In this document: piece after piece, positions 62,094 through 64,000 of the stretch
How the letters are laid out: each line of letters starts with the position of its first letter
How positions within the stretch are numbered: position 1 is the first letter of the stretch
DNA from: G963665595 sp963665595
GTDB taxonomy: Bacteria; Actinomycetota; Coriobacteriia; Coriobacteriales; CADBOM01
NCBI GenBank assembly: GCA_963665595.2
Contig: CAXXJK010000009.1
Coordinates: 124,001 to 188,000, forward strand
Direction: 5' to 3'
Length of the DNA stretch: 64,000 bases
Notes under the pieces: model-generated
Told to the model about the DNA's origin: nothing
Database searches by the model: none
Seen by the model: the letters and a program-made list of their open reading frames with translations, nothing else
Program-made: the position numbers and the translations under genes

Positions 62094-63086
62094 TTAGAAC
62101 ATTTCCTTGCTCATCTGATCGATGCACTCAGACGCATAATCATAAACACCATCATAGGTGCTACCTACTCCGCCTGCTACAAGACAGGGTATAAATGCTT
62201 TCTTACTCTTCCCATATTCGGTGCACGCCTTGCGTACTGCCTGCTCGACCTCTTCTTTCGACCAGTCGGGTTTGTCAACCTTTCCATTGTCGATACCGCC
62301 CATAAAGGTAATCTTGTCACCATAGGTTTCAACTAGAGCAGCAATGTCATTGGTGGTCATGGCACCTTGCCAAACAGTAATTCCCATGTCGATCATGTAA
62401 GGCACGAGGGTTGTTGCAAAGGAGTCGGAATGGTGTACGATCATCGTGGCTCCATGATCGCGCCAGAACCCGTAAATTCTGCGATAGGGCTCAAGGAAAA
62501 ACTCTGCAAACATGTCAGGGGATAAGAAGGTCGATATCTGTGTGCCCCAATCGTCGTGATGAAATACTCCTTCTGGCTTCAGGTACGTGCACCACTGCTC
62601 GGCCATTTCGAGCTCTGCTTCAGTTAGATAGTCAATGAGTTCGTGCATTTCGTCCGGATACTCTATAAACGCGATAAGCGCGTTCTTGATCTCCATGAGG
62701 TAATGGCACTGCTCAAAGAGTCCCGGCGCGATAAAGGCAAGAGGGAACTGTTCGTTCTTGTCAACCTTTTCAAATTCGGCGATGGTTGATTCCCAGTCGG
62801 CGGGAGTCAGGCTGGCGTAGTCGGGCTTACGCACATAGTCGCGCCAGTGCTCAATATCTTTAATAATGATATGAGCCTCATCATGAATAGGAAATGCAGC
62901 GGGATTGTCTTCGTCCCAGATTCTTGTAACGCCCCATTCGTCGACAACGGGTCCTCCACCACGTGTACAGCGGGCTGTGTGGAATGGATTGGCCCGAATG
63001 GTCGCAAAAGCTTCAAACTGATTGACAAAGCGATCCGGGTTTCCCCCTCGTATGGTTTCGAGCACGTTTTCCTTTTTGGTGAGCAT
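62094..63086 (-). CDS. Uroporphyrinogen decarboxylase-like methyltransferase
   Basis: 330 aa of the URO-D superfamily (MtaA/MtvB-like methyltransferases). Family features: MLTKKENVLETIRGGNPDRFVNQ at the N-terminus, HHDDWGTQISTFLSPDMF, ATMIVHHSDSF, and WQGAMTTNDIAALVETYGD followed by FMGGIDNG. Histidine-rich elements could hold the catalytic zinc. In the context of a corrinoid protein, an activator and a methyltransferase II, it is the likely methyltransferase I that cleaves the methyl donor. The donor is unknown (methoxylated aromatic, methylthiol, other). True heme-pathway HemE is unlikely because the decarboxylase arginine motifs at the N-terminus are not seen and no heme genes are near. 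Confidence 0.85.
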   Translation of the reverse strand: MLTKKENVLETIRGGNPDRFVNQFEAFATIRANPFHTARCTRGGGPVVDEWGVTRIWDEDNPAAFPIHDEAHIIIKDIEHWRDYVRKPDYASLTPADWESTIAEFEKVDKNEQFPLAFIAPGLFEQCHYLMEIKNALIAFIEYPDEMHELIDYLTEAELEMAEQWCTYLKPEGVFHHDDWGTQISTFLSPDMFAEFFLEPYRRIYGFWRDHGATMIVHHSDSFATTLVPYMIDMGITVWQGAMTTNDIAALVETYGDKITFMGGIDNGKVDKPDWSKEEVEQAVRKACTEYGKSKKAFIPCLVAGGVGSTYDGVYDYASECIDQMSKEMF

Positions 63087-63525
63087 TGCGCGGTACCTCC
63101 TGATCCTTGACTTCTATTCTTCTGTATATCCAATAGATAACATCATGGTAGTGATTCACATTTGGTTCCTACGGAAAGAAGAGCCTAGGCCGACAGTTTA
63201 GTGAAGCGGCAGTTATCTTTGCGCCGAGGTAAACAGCGGTATGCAGGTTCATCTCACTAATATCATATTTTAGCACCATACCAGTAAAGGAAAAGTGCCG
63301 GATCTAACTTAGATCGGCAAGAGTTTTATTTATCGTTTACGCTGATGAGTCATGTGTATAGCTAAAGGCAGAACAATTCGTTGTTACTTGCCGTATTGCA
63401 TCTAGAGCAGCTAACAATGTGCCTCTAGTTTTTATTCAGGATTTCGTTTAACATAAATTTTGAGTTAATAGAGAAGTCGATAGTTTTGATGTTTCAATAA
63501 TTAAACCTCAAAGCAAAGGATCGCC
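63087..63525. other. Divergent intergenic region between two methyltransferase genes
   Basis: No gene is seen on either strand over about 440 bases. An imperfect hairpin, GCC-GGATCT-AACTT-AGATC-GGC (about 63298-63319), followed by AAGAGTTTTATTT, resembles a terminator or the end of a small transcript. The last 100 bases are AT-rich and probably contain the promoter of the plus-strand gene. Confidence 0.5.
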
Positions 63526-64000
63526 ATGTCTAGACAATCACTCTTAAATTTTCTTACCGGTGCATCAGATTCATATGAAAAACTCGAAGGGCTTACACTA
63601 ACCGGCGGCGGTGGAGATTTTCAGATGCTGTTTTCGCCTATATGCGAGCGGCCTCTTTTTTCGTCCGGATATGACGTATTTGGCGTTCATTGGACGCAAG
63701 CGAAGCCCACTTCGCACTATACGCAAGGGCAAAAACCAATCTTGAGCACTATTGATAATTGGCGCAATGAAGTGCGGTTTCCTCAGGTGGATCGTTTTGA
63801 TTGGGACTATGTGACCAATCAGGCGAAAGATTTTGATAGAGAGACCAACGTCGTTACATGCACGCTGGCTATTGGGCCTTTTGAGCGCACGACATCGCTT
63901 TCCTCGTTTGAAGACTGTCTGGTAAATGCTATCAGCGAACCTGAAGAGTACGCAGACCTCATTGGTGCCATAGCAGACTATAAGATTGAGGTCATCAGGT
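63526..64000 (+). CDS. Second uroporphyrinogen decarboxylase-like methyltransferase (3' end outside window)
   Basis: ATG 63526 with AAAGGA 8 bases before it opens a frame without stop to the window edge (158 codons). The product contains GVHWTQAKPTSHYTQGQKPI, FPQVDRFDWDYV and a later IGPFERTTSLSSFEDCL, typical of URO-D-like proteins found in corrinoid methyltransferase clusters. It is transcribed away from the other URO-D-like gene, and shows little similarity to it at the N-terminus, so it is a distinct subfamily and not a recent duplicate. The C-terminal zinc-binding part is not visible. Confidence 0.82.
   Translation, partial: MSRQSLLNFLTGASDSYEKLEGLTLTGGGGDFQMLFSPICERPLFSSGYDVFGVHWTQAKPTSHYTQGQKPILSTIDNWRNEVRFPQVDRFDWDYVTNQAKDFDRETNVVTCTLAIGPFERTTSLSSFEDCLVNAISEPEEYADLIGAIADYKIEVIR

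Noticed and set aside
62094..63086. Assignment as heme-pathway uroporphyrinogen decarboxylase (hemE)
   Set aside because: The HemE substrate-binding motifs are not seen and the context is corrinoid methyl transfer.
1..64000. Search for tRNA, rRNA, insertion sequences and phage genes
   Set aside because: No convincing tRNA cloverleaf, rRNA segment, transposase or phage structural gene was recognised by eye; a tRNA scan would be needed to exclude a missed tRNA.

Overview
The window is a gene-dense bacterial chromosome segment with no prophage, insertion sequence, tRNA, rRNA or CRISPR array that I could find. Several features point to an actinobacterium of the class Coriobacteriia: an actinobacterial-type integration host factor (mihF) beside gmk and rpoZ, a GTPase-impaired EF-G-like protein, a sortase-anchored (LPPTG) surface protein, an SLH-domain surface protein and corrinoid-dependent methyl transfer genes. 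Base composition looks close to 50% GC by eye, which would fit a lower-GC Eggerthellaceae such as Cryptobacterium; that placement is inference.

Layout. 1-7.1 kb: 3' end of obgE, proB, a frameshifted proA, nadD, yqeK, then rsfS on the opposite strand, an MscS channel and dinB. 7.2-9.8 kb: a small membrane protein and an EF-G-like GTPase. 10.0-16.1 kb: a cobalamin riboswitch with a clear terminator, followed by two secreted proteins related to transcobalamin/intrinsic factor domains and a complete ECF transporter (T, fused A-A, S). 16.1-21.0 kb: T-box leader, ileS, lspA, rluD-like. 21.0-22.0 kb: CmpB-type membrane protein. 22.0-32.9 kb: a complete pyrimidine biosynthesis operon (pyrR-pyrB-pyrC-carA-carB-pyrK-pyrD-pyrF) behind a PyrR attenuator, with pyrE behind its own probable promoter. 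32.9-40.2 kb: mihF, gmk, rpoZ, thiI, comEA, comEC, holA, rpsT. 40.6-43.3 kb: a large repeat-rich surface protein. 43.4-56.4 kb: uppP, a U32 peptidase, a GNAT-membrane fusion, nth, mfd, mazG, a polyprenyl synthase, two cell-wall proteins and an Ntn-type amide hydrolase.

56.4-64.0 kb forms a corrinoid methyltransferase module: a DUF2284 protein and a reductive activator of corrinoid proteins on the minus strand; a corrinoid protein, a fused MetF-MetV-like methylenetetrahydrofolate reductase and a corrinoid:tetrahydrofolate methyltransferase on the plus strand; and two divergent uroporphyrinogen-decarboxylase-like methyltransferases, the second cut by the window edge. Together these could take a methyl group from an unknown methylated compound to corrinoid, then to tetrahydrofolate, and oxidise it (or run in reverse). 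The module needs B12, and the 10-16 kb locus looks built to capture B12 at the cell surface. These two loci and their likely dependence are the most interesting content of the window.
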